From assembly GCF_009755275.1 (NCBI RefSeq), contig NZ_WQLA01000001.1, positions 186,001 to 250,000 of the forward strand: 64,000 nt of DNA, in the 5' to 3' direction. The DNA is from Mucilaginibacter aquatilis. Its GTDB lineage: Bacteria; Bacteroidota; Bacteroidia; Sphingobacteriales; Sphingobacteriaceae. This document shows, piece by piece, positions 1 to 10,524 of this stretch (position 1 is its first letter; the number at the start of each line of letters is the position of its first letter). A program made the translations under genes and the position numbers. Under the pieces are notes generated by a model that made no database searches, was not told the origin of the DNA, and was given only the letters and a program-made list of their open reading frames with translations.

Positions 1-274
1 AAGATTTTTCAACAAGCTGAATTATTGACAGCGCTTTACTCACTTCCATAGCACGCTCCTCCTGTTGGCCCTCAGGTTCCCATAACTGCACCACAACCTC
101 TGTCCAGGCATTAAGTACGCCACCGCAATCAACCGAATTGACCAATGTGCGCTTAATTTCCGTAATATGATAAGAAGCATCAACCCACTTATCGTCGGCA
201 TACTTAAACTGTAACGTAAGCTGAGGATTAGCCAGCAATTCATTTTTGAAATCTTTCCAGTTCATCATTTCCAT
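1..274 (-). CDS. DUF6428 family protein, C-terminally cut by the window edge
   Basis: A minus-strand reading frame starts with ATG at 274 and runs open to base 1, about 91 residues. The N-terminus reads MEMMNWKDFKNELL and the body contains a VDCGG segment and a VQLWEPE segment, which match my memory of the small DUF6428 proteins found beside arsR in Bacteroidota. Alternative in-frame ATGs lie at 268 and 265. It is downstream of arsR on the same strand, with a palindromic operator in the gap, so it is probably controlled by that ArsR. The molecular role of DUF6428 is not known to me. The 3' end is outside the window. Confidence 0.65.
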   Translation of the reverse strand, partial: MEMMNWKDFKNELLANPQLTLQFKYADDKWVDASYHITEIKRTLVNSVDCGGVLNAWTEVVVQLWEPEGQQEERAMEVSKALSIIQLVEKS

Positions 275-288
275 AATCTTAAATTTAA

Positions 289-304
289 ATCGTAATATTA
301 CGAT
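289..304. promoter_or_regulatory. Perfect 16-bp palindrome, probable ArsR operator in front of the DUF6428 gene
   Basis: ATCGTAATATTACGAT is perfectly self-complementary. It lies 18 bases after the arsR stop codon and 14 bases before the DUF6428 ATG. A near-copy (ATCGCAATATTACGAT) sits just upstream of arsR at 655-670. Two copies of one palindrome flanking an ArsR-family gene are what an autoregulated repressor would use. Binding is inferred, not shown. Confidence 0.7.
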
Positions 305-322
305 TGATTTGAATAATTTTTT

Positions 323-652
323 TTAACAGCAGGTTGTTGGCTGCTTGTATGAAGCAAATAAGCCGTCCACCTGTACGGCAAGTATATTCCATGCTTTGGG
401 CTCAATGCAATAACAAATACTTACTCCATCAATTGTGCCCTGTATAATACCGGCATTTTTCAACTCTTTTAAATGCTGTGAAACTGTTGCCTGTGCCAGT
501 CCCAGCTCATCAACCAAGTGGCCGCAAACACATGCATTCGCTTTTATAATGTGCTGCAAAATTGCAATACGGGCCGGGTGAGCTAATGCTTTAAGCATAC
601 TAGCTAATTGATTTTGTTCATTGGTAAATATTTCGGTTTTACTAGCGCCCAT
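323..652 (-). CDS. ArsR/SmtB-family winged-helix repressor
   Basis: This 109-residue protein is a typical single-domain ArsR regulator. After an N-terminal helix it has the LKALAHPARIAIL segment, then a CVCGHLVDELGLAQATVSQHL helix-turn-helix covering roughly residues 42-62. The CVC pair occupies the position of the metal/metalloid-binding ELCVCDL motif of classical ArsR proteins, and the protein ends with a second CC pair. It would repress its own promoter and the downstream DUF6428 gene through the palindromes at 655-670 and 289-304. The inducer could be arsenite/antimonite or another thiophilic ion; no ars transport gene is visible in the window to decide. Orientation is divergent from nothing: the RND operon upstream is separated by a terminator. 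Confidence 0.88.
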   Translation of the reverse strand: MGASKTEIFTNEQNQLASMLKALAHPARIAILQHIIKANACVCGHLVDELGLAQATVSQHLKELKNAGIIQGTIDGVSICYCIEPKAWNILAVQVDGLFASYKQPTTCC

Positions 653-654
653 CT

Positions 655-670
655 ATCGCAATATTACGAT
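655..670. promoter_or_regulatory. Near-perfect palindrome upstream of arsR, probable autoregulatory operator
   Basis: ATCGCAATATTACGAT differs from the perfect palindrome at 289-304 at a single base. It begins two bases upstream of the arsR ATG (650-652 on the minus strand), so a bound dimer would block initiation or very early elongation. The short distance also implies a short or absent leader. Confidence 0.7.
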
Positions 671-682
671 TAATTTTTTATC

Positions 683-719
683 AAAAAAAGGAGCTTCAAT
701 GATTGAAGCTCCTTTTTTA
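683..719. terminator. Bidirectional rho-independent terminator between the RND operon and arsR
   Basis: An 11-bp perfect stem (690-700 pairs with 702-712, GGAGCTTCAAT/ATTGAAGCTCC) is flanked by A7 on the left and T7 on the right. It lies just after the stop of the minus-strand RND gene, so it should end that transcript before arsR. Confidence 0.9.
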
Positions 720-723
720 TTTC

Positions 724-3700
724 TTAATGATGTTCTTGACCGTCATCCTTACGGTTTTGCTCTAGTTCGGCAAGTTTCTTTTCGCCGTATGCAAAGTGTG
801 TAATAATGTAAAATAGTACCGGCACTACAAACACAGCCAGTGAGGTTGCTGCGAGCATACCACCAAACACTGTCCAACCAATGGTTTTACGAGCTTCGGC
901 ACCTGCTCCTGACGCAATCATAAGCGGAACTACACCTAATATAAAGGCAAGCGAGGTCATGATAATTGGCCGTAAACGCAACCTAACGGCTTCCAATACC
1001 GATTTTTCCAGCCCATGGCCGGCATCTAACCTTTCCTTAGCAAACTCCACAATCAGGATGGCGTTTTTAGCCGAGAGACCAATGAGCGTAATTAAACCAA
1101 TTTGCGCGTATACGTTGTTGGTAAGCTTTGGTAAAAAGGTAAGGAATAGAATTGCACCAAATGCTCCCAATGGTACAGCCAGCATAACCGAGAACGGTAC
1201 CGACCAGCTTTCATACAATGCTGCAAGGAACAAGAATACGAAACCAATTGATAACGCAAATATGTAAACAGTTTTCGAACCAGATAGCATTTCCTCGCGA
1301 CTTAGACCCGAAAATTCGTAGCCATACCCCTCCGGTAAATACTGCGCGGCAGTTTCCTGTAAGGCTTTGATTGCATCACCGCTACTGTAACCCGGTGCAG
1401 GACTACCGTTAATTTCGGCAGAGCGGAATAAGTTGTAATGTGATATAAGCGGTGCGTTCTCAATAACTTTGTAAGAAGTAACCGTACTAAGGGGCACCAT
1501 AGTACCTGATGAATTGCGAACAAAGAATTGTCCCAGGTTTTGTATGCTGGTACGGTAAGATGTATCGGCCTGTGCTACCACACGGAAGTTGCGACCGTAA
1601 ATAGTAAAGTCGTTAATGTAGGCACTACCCAAATAGGTTTGCAGGGCATTATTAATATCTGAAATCTGCACCCCCAGGCGTTTTGCCTTCTCACGGTCAA
1701 CAGTAAGCTGGTAGGCCGGTGTACGGGCAGTAAAGAAGGAGAACGAACGTGATATTTCTTTACGTTGACCCAATGCGGCAATAAAGCCTTGCAAGGTTTT
1801 TTCAAATGTTTTGATGTCGCCGCCTGCCTGCTTCTCTTCAAATATAAATGAGAAACCAGCAGTATTACCCAAACCAGGGATTGCCGGCGGCTGAATTACC
1901 ACCACGCTAGCTTCCTTGTAGCGGGCTAGCCGTTGTTGTAATTTTGCAACTATACCTGCAGCATCTTCACCATCGCCTTTACGTTCGGCCCAGGGCTTAA
2001 GCTGCACGAATACTGTAGCACTGTTTGATTTACTTGCAAAGTTAACTGCGTTCAAACCTCCTAATGCTGCATAGTGGCCAATGCCCGGTATGCTGTCAAT
2101 GGTGGCCATCATATTTTTCAGTACGCCAACGGTACGTTCAGTTGATGAACCTTCGGGCAAATCATAAGTCACAAAAATACGGCCTTCATCCTCGATAGGT
2201 AAAAAGCCTGATGGCTTACCTTTAAACAGGAACATAGTACCAACTATGATAGAAATTAGCAATATGACTACAAACCGCGAAGCTTTGATACTGCGATGTA
2301 CGCCATTGCCATATTTCTCGGTTACGCGTGCAAACCAATTATTAAACTTGAAAAAGAACCTGTCGAGCCAGCCTTTTGAATTTTCATCAATTTTGTGAGG
2401 CTTAAGCATAATGGTACACAATGCCGGGGTAAGTGATAAAGCCACAAAAGCCGATATAAGCACCGAGATTGCAATGGTGATTGCAAACTGTTGGTACAAC
2501 CTGCCCACAATCCCCGGAACGAAACCTACCGGCACAAATACCGCTGCCAAAATAAGCGCAATGGCAATTACCGGTGCCGATATATCACGCATGGCGTGTT
2601 CTGTAGCTTCCCGGGGCGACATGCCCTCCTCGTCCATATAGTGCTGTACAGCTTCCACCACCACAATGGCATCATCCACCACAATACCTATAGCCAGTAC
2701 AAAACCAAATAGTGTAAGGGTATTTATGGTAAAGCCTAGTGGTATAAAGAAGATGAACGTGCCGATAATTGAAACAGGGATAGCTAAAACAGGTATTAAG
2801 GTTGCCCTCCAGCTTTGCAGGAACAGGAACACTACCAATACAACCAATGCCAGCGCTTCAACCAAAGTATGTATAACCTCTTCTACCGATACCTTTACTA
2901 CCGTTACCGATTCAAACGGTACAACGTAGTCGACATCAGCAGGGAACGTTTTCTTAAGCTGCTCCATTGTGGCATACACCCCCTCAGCAGTCTCAAGTGA
3001 GTTACTGTTAGGTGCCTGGTATACCAACAGGTATGAGGCGCGTTTACCATCAACAAACGAGTTACCTGTATAGTTAAATTTACCTAATTGAACACGAGCT
3101 ACATCTCGTAAGTGCACTAAGGCGCCGGTGTTTGGCTGAGTACGTACAATGATGTTTTCAAACTCCTCGGGCTTAACTAAACGGCCTTTGGTAAGTACAG
3201 TATATTCAAATGTTTGCCCTTTAAGTTGCGGCGGCGCTCCTACGGTACCGGCAGCTACCTGCACGTTTTGTTCCTGCAGGGCCGCTGTAACCTCGGCAGC
3301 AGTCATACCATAAGAGGCCAGTTTATCGGGCTTAAGCCAAATACGCATACTGAAATCATCGGCACGGGTAAACACATCACCTACACCCTTGGTACGCAAT
3401 AAAGCATCCCTGATAAATACGTTGGTATAGTTGTCAATATAGGTAACATCGTGGGTGCCTTTAGGCGAGTACATGGCCACAAGCATTAAAATACTTGGGT
3501 TACGCTTACGCACGGTTAAACCTAAACGCTGCACTTCCTGCGGTAATGTTGGTTGGGCAATACTTACACGGTTTTGTACATCGAGCGCGGCAATGTTAAT
3601 GTCAGTGCCTACTTCAAAGTTAACCGTCATACTCATTTGACCGTTGCTGGTACTGTTACTTTGCAGGTAGGTCATACCCGGGGTACCGTTCACCTGCACC

Positions 3701-3900
3701 TCTACAGGGGTAGCAACCGTTTGCTCAACGGTGAGCGCATCGGCACCGGTATAGTTACCCGTTACCTGTACCGTTGGCGGTGTAATATCAGGGTACTGTC
3801 CTATAGCCAAACTGGTTATAGATAATATACCAACTACCACAATTACTATTGAGATAACAATAGCAGTAACCGGTCTTTTTATAAATACATCTGCAATCAT
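724..3900 (-). CDS. RND multidrug efflux permease, HAE1 (AcrB/MexB) family
   Basis: The 1058-residue protein is an inner-membrane proton/drug antiporter of the AcrB type, close to the usual 1030-1060 residues. It begins MIADVFIKRPVTAIV, the standard first transmembrane helix, followed by the GQYPDITPPTVQV porter-domain start. The fourth transmembrane helix carries GIVVDDAIVVVE with the paired aspartates of the proton relay near residues 405-410, and GLSAKNAILIVEFAKE supplies the relay lysine in TM10. The duplicated 12-helix layout and two large periplasmic loops are visible. It is the third gene of a minus-strand operon behind a TolC-like channel and an adaptor; 136 bases separate it from the adaptor gene. 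Substrates cannot be read from sequence. No dedicated regulator adjoins the operon. Confidence 0.95.
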   Translation of the reverse strand: MIADVFIKRPVTAIVISIVIVVVGILSITSLAIGQYPDITPPTVQVTGNYTGADALTVEQTVATPVEVQVNGTPGMTYLQSNSTSNGQMSMTVNFEVGTDINIAALDVQNRVSIAQPTLPQEVQRLGLTVRKRNPSILMLVAMYSPKGTHDVTYIDNYTNVFIRDALLRTKGVGDVFTRADDFSMRIWLKPDKLASYGMTAAEVTAALQEQNVQVAAGTVGAPPQLKGQTFEYTVLTKGRLVKPEEFENIIVRTQPNTGALVHLRDVARVQLGKFNYTGNSFVDGKRASYLLVYQAPNSNSLETAEGVYATMEQLKKTFPADVDYVVPFESVTVVKVSVEEVIHTLVEALALVVLVVFLFLQSWRATLIPVLAIPVSIIGTFIFFIPLGFTINTLTLFGFVLAIGIVVDDAIVVVEAVQHYMDEEGMSPREATEHAMRDISAPVIAIALILAAVFVPVGFVPGIVGRLYQQFAITIAISVLISAFVALSLTPALCTIMLKPHKIDENSKGWLDRFFFKFNNWFARVTEKYGNGVHRSIKASRFVVILLISIIVGTMFLFKGKPSGFLPIEDEGRIFVTYDLPEGSSTERTVGVLKNMMATIDSIPGIGHYAALGGLNAVNFASKSNSATVFVQLKPWAERKGDGEDAAGIVAKLQQRLARYKEASVVVIQPPAIPGLGNTAGFSFIFEEKQAGGDIKTFEKTLQGFIAALGQRKEISRSFSFFTARTPAYQLTVDREKAKRLGVQISDINNALQTYLGSAYINDFTIYGRNFRVVAQADTSYRTSIQNLGQFFVRNSSGTMVPLSTVTSYKVIENAPLISHYNLFRSAEINGSPAPGYSSGDAIKALQETAAQYLPEGYGYEFSGLSREEMLSGSKTVYIFALSIGFVFLFLAALYESWSVPFSVMLAVPLGAFGAILFLTFLPKLTNNVYAQIGLITLIGLSAKNAILIVEFAKERLDAGHGLEKSVLEAVRLRLRPIIMTSLAFILGVVPLMIASGAGAEARKTIGWTVFGGMLAATSLAVFVVPVLFYIITHFAYGEKKLAELEQNRKDDGQEHH

Positions 3901-4036
3901 TGTATAATTATTAACCCAAGTGCCCCCTAAAACAAGGAATGGCTTTTGGGATATTTTCTGTATTTTGAATAAGGCTTTTATACCTTAATTTGCATTATTG
4001 CAAAGCTCTCTGCCTTAAACAGCGCGTTGCAGGCAG

Positions 4037-5236
4037 CTATTTCTTTTTTTCCTCGGCCTTGCCACCACCTGCAGCACCGCCTCCCTGGGCTCCACCGGCA
4101 GGTGCACCTGTACCGCCCTGAGCTCCTTGCGCCGGCGGCATGCCAATGGTAATTTTACCACCATCGCGCAAACGCTGAAAACCTTCGGTTATTACCTTCT
4201 GGCCTTCTTTCACACCATCCATTACCACAACGTTTTCGCCAATACGCGGGCCTAAAATTATTTTCTGCTGCTTGGCAACAGTATCGGCCTGTAAGAAAAC
4301 AAAGTACTCTCCCATTTGCTCGGTAACGGCTTTATAAGGTATTTGCACTCGCTCGCCCGACTGATCATTCAATACATTCAGTACACCGCTCATACCATCG
4401 CGCAAACTATCTTGAGGATTTGGAAACTGCACTCTTACTTTAACAGAGCCTGTTAAACTGTTAACGCCCCTATCAATAGCGTAGATGCGCCCCTTTTGGT
4501 TATACATAGAGCCGGTACTAAGTTTCAGCCGGAAAGTTGAATCGGTAGTATGTTTTTGCAAATCATAAAAACGATCTACCGACTGCTCATTAATCACTAT
4601 ATCAACACCAATGGGGTTTTCACTCGATATGGTGTTCAATAAGGTAGTTCCTGGCGTTACCTGAGCTCCAAGCCTTACCTGTGAAATACCAATACGACCG
4701 GTAAACGGAGCAACAATGCGTGAATAAGACAAATTTGTAAGGGCTGTTGATACACCTGCTTTTGATGATGCTACCTGTGCCTGCGCAGTAGCCAGAGTAG
4801 CCACCGCCTGGTCATAGGTTTGGCGCGCAACCGCATCCTGTTTAAGCAGGAATGAGTAACGGTCGGCATCCTTTTTTGCACGAACCAGGTTTGCTTCTGA
4901 GCTGGCTAAACTCGCTTTTGCCTGCTGATAAGCGGCTTCATAGTTACGGCGGTCAATTTCATAAAGCAACTTTCCCTTAGGTACTACTTCACCTTCTTTG
5001 AAGAATATACCGGTAATGTAACCCGTAACCTGCGCACGCAGTTCAACGCTGCTTAAAGCGGTTACTGTACCCTGATATTGATCATAATAAACCGAATTTA
5101 ACCTTTGAGCTTCGGTTACATTAACAGGAGTTGCTGGCGGAGCAGCAGCGGCTGCACTCTTATCATCTTTATTTTTGCAGCCCGTCCATAAAAGCAAGGC
5201 TAATGGAATGGCTGATAAGGTATATATTGTTTTCAT
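4037..5236 (-). CDS. RND periplasmic adaptor (membrane fusion) lipoprotein, AcrA family
   Basis: This 399-residue protein links the inner-membrane pump to the outer-membrane channel. The signal peptide ends in a lipobox (LLWTGC, Cys19), so it is a lipid-anchored adaptor. A lipoyl/barrel-sandwich segment is seen around residues 60-105 (VELRAQVTGYITGIFFKEGE), followed by an alanine-rich helical hairpin around 110-165 and a second lipoyl half (RIVAPFTGRIGISQVRLG). The C-terminus from about residue 365 is a Gly/Ala-rich low-complexity tail ending EEKKK. The gene lies 21 bases after the TolC-like gene and upstream of the RND permease, so the three should be co-transcribed. Confidence 0.94.
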   Translation of the reverse strand: MKTIYTLSAIPLALLLWTGCKNKDDKSAAAAAPPATPVNVTEAQRLNSVYYDQYQGTVTALSSVELRAQVTGYITGIFFKEGEVVPKGKLLYEIDRRNYEAAYQQAKASLASSEANLVRAKKDADRYSFLLKQDAVARQTYDQAVATLATAQAQVASSKAGVSTALTNLSYSRIVAPFTGRIGISQVRLGAQVTPGTTLLNTISSENPIGVDIVINEQSVDRFYDLQKHTTDSTFRLKLSTGSMYNQKGRIYAIDRGVNSLTGSVKVRVQFPNPQDSLRDGMSGVLNVLNDQSGERVQIPYKAVTEQMGEYFVFLQADTVAKQQKIILGPRIGENVVVMDGVKEGQKVITEGFQRLRDGGKITIGMPPAQGAQGGTGAPAGGAQGGGAAGGGKAEEKKK

Positions 5237-5257
5237 ATAATCAGTTTAGTCTAAAAT

Positions 5258-6700
5258 TTATCGTACAGGTAGAGTTCCCAGTGCCCGCTGTACATCAACT
5301 TTACTTGATAGCAGCTGGAACAACGCGTTGTAATAATTAAGTGAAGCTGTGCGTAAATCAGTTTGCGCAACAATAAGGTCAAGGTAGGTTTTAATGCCCT
5401 CCCTGTACTGCAGGCTTACAATGTTATATACATCCTTTGCCAATTCAACGTTTTGTCGTAGCGTGTTGTAGTTAGTATAGTTGCTTTTATAGTTTGCAAT
5501 AGCCTGGGTAAACTCTGTATTTATTGCATTACGTGTGTTTTCCAAATCAAGATCGGTACGCTTAACCTGCAGGCGTGCCTTACTTAGGTTTTGCAAGCGT
5601 TTGGTCCCCTGAAATATCGGTATAGCAATATTCAGCCCTACAAGAGAAGTTGGAAAAGCATCTTTATACAATCCGGATAAGCTACTGTTGAAGTATAACA
5701 AGTTGTATGATCCCACTGCCGATAACGAAGGAAGGAAACCGTATTTATAATAGCTTACACGTACATTGTTTAAATTCTTTTGCGTTTCGAGCAAGCTGTA
5801 CTCAATGCGGTTATTTACGTTGAGCACCTGGTTGGTATCAATCAGCGTTTCGCGTTCAAGGCGTACCGAATCATAAGTAACGGTAAGCGGCCTTTGAGGC
5901 GTATATCCCATTAGCTGCTTTAAATAAGCAGTACGACTATTTACTGACTCCTGTAATTGCTTGCGCGTTGCTAAAGAGTTATTTAAACCAATAGTGGCTT
6001 GCTTAGCATCAATTTTATCAACCACTCCGGCTTGGTAACGGGCATTGGCATCTTTTAAATTACGCTGCAGGCGGGCAATATCCTGATTAATAATATCAAG
6101 CTGGCGTTGCGACAACAACAAATCATAAAAGGCTTTACTTACGTTTGATACCACATCAATTTTAGCGCTTTGAGTGTTTTGCTTATAATACTGTCTCGAA
6201 AACTTAGAAGCTTTTGATGCCTGCAAAACATCGTTGTTGTAAATAACCTGACTGGCTGATAAACCAAGGTTTGATACATTATTGGCAATGGCTAATTGCT
6301 GACCGCCTACTGCACCACCACCTGCACCTACACCTGTACCGTTGCCGGTACCACCAGTGCCACCGGTACCACCAGTGCCTGTTCCGGCTCCTGCGCCGCC
6401 AGCGCTTGTTCCTCCCCCTGTGGATGCAGCAAAGGCATTGAAGCGCTGTAAATAATGTTGAAAACTACCCGTTGAATTAACCTGTGGCAGCCAATCAGCC
6501 AAACTGATGCGAATGTCCTTTTCGTTAATTTCTTCATCAATGTTAGCTTGCCTAACTGCGGGTTGGTTACGTAACGCAAAATCAATACACTGCTCTAAGG
6601 TTAGCTTGCTCGCAAGCGTATCTTTTGCTGTTTGCGCCAAAATAATGGATGGCGCAGCCAATAAAATTGTGATTAATAAAAGCCGATAAAAATTTTTCAT
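5258..6700 (-). CDS. TolC-family outer-membrane efflux channel with a Gly-rich loop
   Basis: The 480-residue precursor has a signal peptide (cleavage after SIILA) and the TolC/OEP repeat architecture: an N-terminal helix (LTLEQCIDFALRNQPAV), paired beta segments, and long coiled-coil helices with heptad character around residues 190-260 and 400-460. It would form the trimeric exit duct for the pump encoded downstream. Between the first two outer-membrane beta strands (…SFQHYLQRFNAF and LGLSASQVIYNN) there is an unusual 42-residue Gly/Thr/Ala stretch at residues 93-134. By TolC topology this loop should face outside the cell. First gene of the efflux operon; a 363-base gap separates it from the divergent ceramide operon. 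Confidence 0.94.
   Translation of the reverse strand: MKNFYRLLLITILLAAPSIILAQTAKDTLASKLTLEQCIDFALRNQPAVRQANIDEEINEKDIRISLADWLPQVNSTGSFQHYLQRFNAFAASTGGGTSAGGAGAGTGTGGTGGTGGTGNGTGVGAGGGAVGGQQLAIANNVSNLGLSASQVIYNNDVLQASKASKFSRQYYKQNTQSAKIDVVSNVSKAFYDLLLSQRQLDIINQDIARLQRNLKDANARYQAGVVDKIDAKQATIGLNNSLATRKQLQESVNSRTAYLKQLMGYTPQRPLTVTYDSVRLERETLIDTNQVLNVNNRIEYSLLETQKNLNNVRVSYYKYGFLPSLSAVGSYNLLYFNSSLSGLYKDAFPTSLVGLNIAIPIFQGTKRLQNLSKARLQVKRTDLDLENTRNAINTEFTQAIANYKSNYTNYNTLRQNVELAKDVYNIVSLQYREGIKTYLDLIVAQTDLRTASLNYYNALFQLLSSKVDVQRALGTLPVR
6299..6424. repeat. Degenerate tandem repeat coding a Gly/Thr-rich loop inside the TolC-like gene
   Basis: The minus strand repeats variants of GGTGGCACTGGTGGTACC, giving GTGGTGG-type peptide. 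The repetition at DNA level (for example 6342-6385) is the sort of tract that can change length by slippage. Length variation is inferred only. Confidence 0.7.
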
Positions 6701-7063
6701 AGAGTAATGGCACCGTGCTTGTGCAGAACATACAACACGGGCATAAGTTTTATATTAGAGACTAATTAGAGGAGCGGCAATATTGCACAATAATTAAAGC
6801 AAAAAGGTAACCCTAATTGAAATTTTACATTAATGAAGCATTAAGACACTATATCGTTTCAAAAATGTAATTTTTTAAAACAATTTTAAAAAGCGTAATA
6901 CGGATATCTAAAATTTTTGATTACTTTGCCAGATAGATAGCATGGGTTAATGCATACTATTAATATTGCCCTAACCCATATCATTAAAAAAATTTACATA
7001 TCAAGTATAAGTTTTAAGCTTTTTGATTGGTATTTTTACAAAAAATTTAAGCAGGGTTAATAA
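6701..7063. other. Divergent intergenic region between the efflux operon and the ceramide operon
   Basis: This 363-base AT-rich stretch must hold the promoters of both the minus-strand tolC-type gene and the plus-strand spt operon. I see a TTACTTTG segment at 6921-6928 resembling a degenerate -7 box and an A/T inverted repeat (TTTTTAAAA…TTTTAAAAA, 6872-6892). Neither is strong enough for a promoter call. No open frame of note. Confidence 0.5.
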
Positions 7064-9377
<2,314 letters not shown>

Positions 9378-9381
<4 letters not shown>

Positions 9382-10361
9382 GAGAACGTGTACTGATTAC
9401 CGGTGCAAGTGGCTTTGTAGGTTATCATTTAGTTGAAGCAGCTTTAAAAGCCAACCTTGATGTTTTCGCAGCGGTACGTAAAAGCAGTAAAGTAGATCAT
9501 TTAAAAGAATTTGATATACAATACGCTTATACGAACTTTAATGATATCGACGCTTTAAGTAAAGAAATTGCAGAAAATCAATATGATTACATCATTCACG
9601 CCGCAGGTGTAACTAAAGCAAATTCTGCAGCCGAATACGATGCAGTTAATACCGGCTACGCGGTAAACCTTGCTAAGGCAGCGGTTAAAAGTAAACGTAT
9701 TAAAAAGTTTGTTTTTGTAAGCAGCTTAGCCGCAGTGGGACCTTTGAATACAACTGAAGGTTGCCTTACTGAAAATAGCATACAAGCGCCGGTTACCGCT
9801 TACGGTAACAGTAAAAAACGTGCTGAAGAAGCGTTTAAACAAATTGAAGGTTTAAATTACGTTATACTAAGACCAACTGCTGTATACGGCCCGCGTGATA
9901 AGGATATATTGATAGTACTTAAACAATTTGCAGGTGGCTTTGAACCGTACATAGGCCGTATAGACCAATACTTAAGCTTTATATATGTTAAAGACTTGGC
10001 CCAGGCATGTGTTTTGGGTTTAACACACGGACATAACAGCGCTTATTTGCTTTCTGACGGAAAACGTTATGACCGTTATGAATTAGCAAATATTACAAAA
10101 CGCTTACTTAGCGTTAAAACATTTAAAATACATTTGCCGGTGCCTGTAATAAGGGTTGTGGCTGGTATTGCCGAAGGCGTAAGCCGGATTACAAAAAAAG
10201 CATCAGCCTTAAATGTAGAAAAGCTGAATGAGCTGACTGCAGTAAGCTGGATTTGCAGTATTGATAAAGCACAGCAAGAATTAAATTTTGCACCGCAGTA
10301 CGATCTTGAGCGCGGGTTAGCCGAAACGCTTTCCTGGTATAAAGAAAATAAGTGGTTATAA
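9378..10361 (+). CDS. cerR: Extended SDR/epimerase-like reductase, probable ceramide reductase
   Basis: This 327-residue protein has the Rossmann start VLITGASGFVGYH, a SSLAAVGP catalytic-serine strand and a YGNSK active-site Tyr-Lys pair around residue 138-142, i.e. an NAD(P)-dependent extended short-chain dehydrogenase. In bacterial ceramide gene sets an epimerase-annotated protein, CerR, reduces the 3-keto group of the sphingoid intermediate. Position as third gene of an overlapping spt-GNAT-epimerase operon supports that role. A 23-bp perfect inverted repeat starts at its stop codon. A sugar epimerase is the alternative, but no sugar genes adjoin it. Confidence 0.8.
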
Positions 10362-10409
10362 AGTAAAATTATATCCCTTATCATTATGATAAGGGATATA
10401 ATTTTACTT
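10361..10409. repeat. 23-bp perfect inverted repeat at the 3' end of the ceramide operon
   Basis: Bases 10361-10383 are the exact reverse complement of 10387-10409 with a 3-base loop (TTA). The repeat begins on the last base of the cerR stop codon. The stem is AT-rich at its base with a CCCTTATC core and has no T-tract after it, so it may act as an mRNA 3'-end stabiliser or weak terminator between cerR and the inositol-phosphate synthase gene. Confidence 0.85.
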
Positions 10410-10524
10410 AATTACGAAATCGATTAAGTAAATAAATTTTGGCTTTTGCTTGCAATTGTCAAACAGACAACAAATATAAACAGCTACGGCTTTATATTAT
10501 ATTAAAATACAATAGAAAAAGAAG

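Noticed and set aside
881..1267. 128-codon plus-strand frame opposite the RND gene
   Set aside because: Antisense shadow of a clearly conserved coding frame.
6921..6928. TTACTTTG as promoter of the ceramide operon
   Set aside because: One base short of TAnnTTTG, no -33 element, and about 136 bases from the ATG; not strong enough to call.
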